A stretch of DNA of 64,000 nucleotides from Clostridiales bacterium (GTDB lineage: Bacteria; Bacillota; Clostridia; Oscillospirales; Oscillospiraceae): NCBI GenBank assembly GCA_004557655.1, contig SFGJ01000001.1:150034-214033 (forward strand), given 5' to 3'. The position numbers were made by a program, and so were the translations under genes. Shown piece by piece: positions 63,324-64,000 of this stretch; position 1 is the stretch's first letter, and each line of letters opens with the position of its first letter. The notes beneath the pieces are model-generated. The model was not told the origin of the DNA, did no database searches, and saw only the letters and a list, made by a program, of their open reading frames with translations.

Positions 63324-63379
63324 AACAGTACCCCATCCGGCAGACAGCGATCCTGCCAAATGGGGTACTGTATTTTTTT
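63324..63379 (+). terminator. Terminator after the methyltransferase gene
   Basis: Long stem ACAGTACCCCAT/ATGGGGTACTGT with a second inner stem CCGGCAG/CTGCC, then seven T. Confidence 0.88.
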
Positions 63380-63608
63380 CTTTTTTCAAGCTGCTGTGCC
63401 AGCGCCAGCCGCTGCTCTTGATCGCTGTGTAAATATCTGCGGCTTAAATACCCACCGCCCGGGACACGGATGCCGCCTCTATTGCCGGCTGACTTCATTC
63501 AGCCAGAGTCTGCAAACAAATTTGCGCATAACTCTTGACGGCACCTACTGAACGAATCGCCCTCTCCAAAGGGCCAAAACACGCTTTGCCCCCTTCGAGG
63601 TAGCAAAG

Positions 63609-63640
63609 AGGCGGCGACAGCAAAATTGCTGTCGCCGCCT
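63609..63640 (-). terminator. Hairpin after the surface protein gene
   Basis: Perfect 15-bp stem with 2-base loop. The T-tract on the minus strand (CTCTTTG) is weak, so it may be a terminator or only a stable RNA end. Confidence 0.6.
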
Positions 63641-63662
63641 GCGGCTTGGTGTCAATCACACA

Positions 63663-64000
63663 TTATTTGGCAGAAGACTTTCTCTTTCTGCTGTAGATGG
63701 CCGTTGCGCCGGCGCCGGAAACAACGAACAATGCGATCCAAAGAACCATCATGCTGTTGTCGCCGGTCTGGGGTGTCTCGGGCTCGGTCACGGCTTCGTA
63801 GCCCACCGCAAAGCTCATGCCGTTGGCATATACTTCGCTGATTTCGCCGTCAACGATCTCCTTAACAGCGATTTTCAGATCCAGCGCGTCATTCTCGAAG
63901 TAAGGTTCAATGCGCCACTGCTCGGAAGCATAGGTCCAGCCCTTTGTGGAGCCCTTCACCATGCGTACGCTGAAGCCCTCGGTGAGGTTGCTCAGCTGCT
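63663..64000 (-). CDS. Cell-wall anchored surface protein, C-terminal part
   Basis: Reads from the window edge to a stop at 63663 (about 112 visible residues). The end is a sorting signal: PETPQTGDNS (variant of LPXTG), then a membrane helix (about 20 residues) and RKRK tail. Upstream residues (TYASEQWRIEPYFENDALDLKI) have a beta-rich surface-protein look. The family and substrate of the sortase are not decidable here. The 5' end is outside the window. Confidence 0.8.
   Translation of the reverse strand, partial: QLSNLTEGFSVRMVKGSTKGWTYASEQWRIEPYFENDALDLKIAVKEIVDGEISEVYANGMSFAVGYEAVTEPETPQTGDNSMMVLWIALFVVSGAGATAIYSRKRKSSAK

Larger units (their letters stand above)
63301..63662. other. Intergenic region with two hairpins, no gene seen
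   Basis: 362 bases. It holds the methyltransferase terminator and a perfect 15-bp hairpin (63609-63640, AGGCGGCGACAGCAA and complement) before the minus-strand surface protein gene. I see no supported open frame here; a short minus frame (63498 downward) has a KRKKYSTPF-like start but runs antisense through the methyltransferase and is not supported. Confidence 0.6.

Noticed and set aside
63301..63498. Start of a minus-strand open frame (MKSAGNRGG)
   Set aside because: It continues antisense through the methyltransferase gene and I could not assign a family; may be a tiny remnant.

Overview
The window reads as about 64 kb of chromosome from a spore-forming Clostridia of moderately high GC, most likely an Oscillospirales-type gut bacterium. 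The evidence is gene content and order: an IspH-S1 fusion, cwlJ-gerQ, gerW/ytfJ, two DacF-type carboxypeptidases, addAB instead of recBCD, cdaA-cdaR, remA-gmk-rpoZ, and a butyrate-type CoA-transferase. The species placement is inference. Most genes lie on the minus strand and are tightly packed with start/stop overlaps.

Region 1 (1-12.4 kb, minus): a housekeeping block read from right to left. A cysteine desulfurase-like enzyme with a DUF3343 partner is followed by cdaA-cdaR (c-di-AMP synthesis), rseC-like, DUF5685, a DnaJ-domain protein, yicC, remA, gmk, rpoZ, priA, def, fmt and rsmB (cut by the window edge). This is the usual Firmicutes order, but coaBC is absent between rpoZ and priA.

Region 2 (12.5-22.7 kb, minus): one long cluster behind a good promoter at 22634-22662. 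It holds a site-2 protease, scpA, scpB, DUF2953, gerW/ytfJ, a DacF-type carboxypeptidase, rluB, an RpiR-type regulator, an HI0933-type flavoprotein, cmk, plsC and ispH-rpsA. It ends in a hairpin terminator at 12507-12538.

Region 3 (22.8-34.7 kb): short units separated by bidirectional terminators. They include a 66-residue membrane peptide, a radical SAM protein, a double OB-fold SSB-like protein, obgE, a rhomboid-like protein, a DUF6472 mini-protein, a GerMN lipoprotein with a two-component system and a ComEA-like protein, a second DacF, an RluA-type enzyme, cwlJ-gerQ, a TSCPD protein and a small export protein.

Region 4 (34.7-41 kb): a phosphate module. phoP-phoR sits between two NptA-type Na+/phosphate symporters. 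The phoP and first symporter promoters share one repeat geometry (three TTAAA-type half-sites and a -10 box at identical distances), which suggests a common PhoP-controlled promoter design.

Region 5 (41-54.7 kb): a phosphopantetheinyl transferase, an EamA exporter, an acyltransferase with a zinc ribbon, TfoX, a flippase-like membrane protein and three tRNA genes (Pro-GGG, Ser-UGA, Ser-GCU). Next to the tRNAs lies a decayed GntR-type regulator with its inverted-repeat operator. Then come ispF, ispD, the CoA-transferase, pepD, an FAD dehydrogenase, a YigZ protein, hflX and rpmE.

Region 6 (54.7-64 kb): addB-addA, a TetR regulator whose promoter contains two 16-bp palindromes, a SAM methyltransferase, and the 3' end of a gene for a wall-anchored surface protein. 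I found no CRISPR array, complete prophage or complete insertion sequence. I cannot point to a wholly new biological system. The most distinctive signals are the shared Pho promoter geometry, the tRNA-side scar, the palindrome-controlled TetR promoter and several accessory proteins of unknown role.
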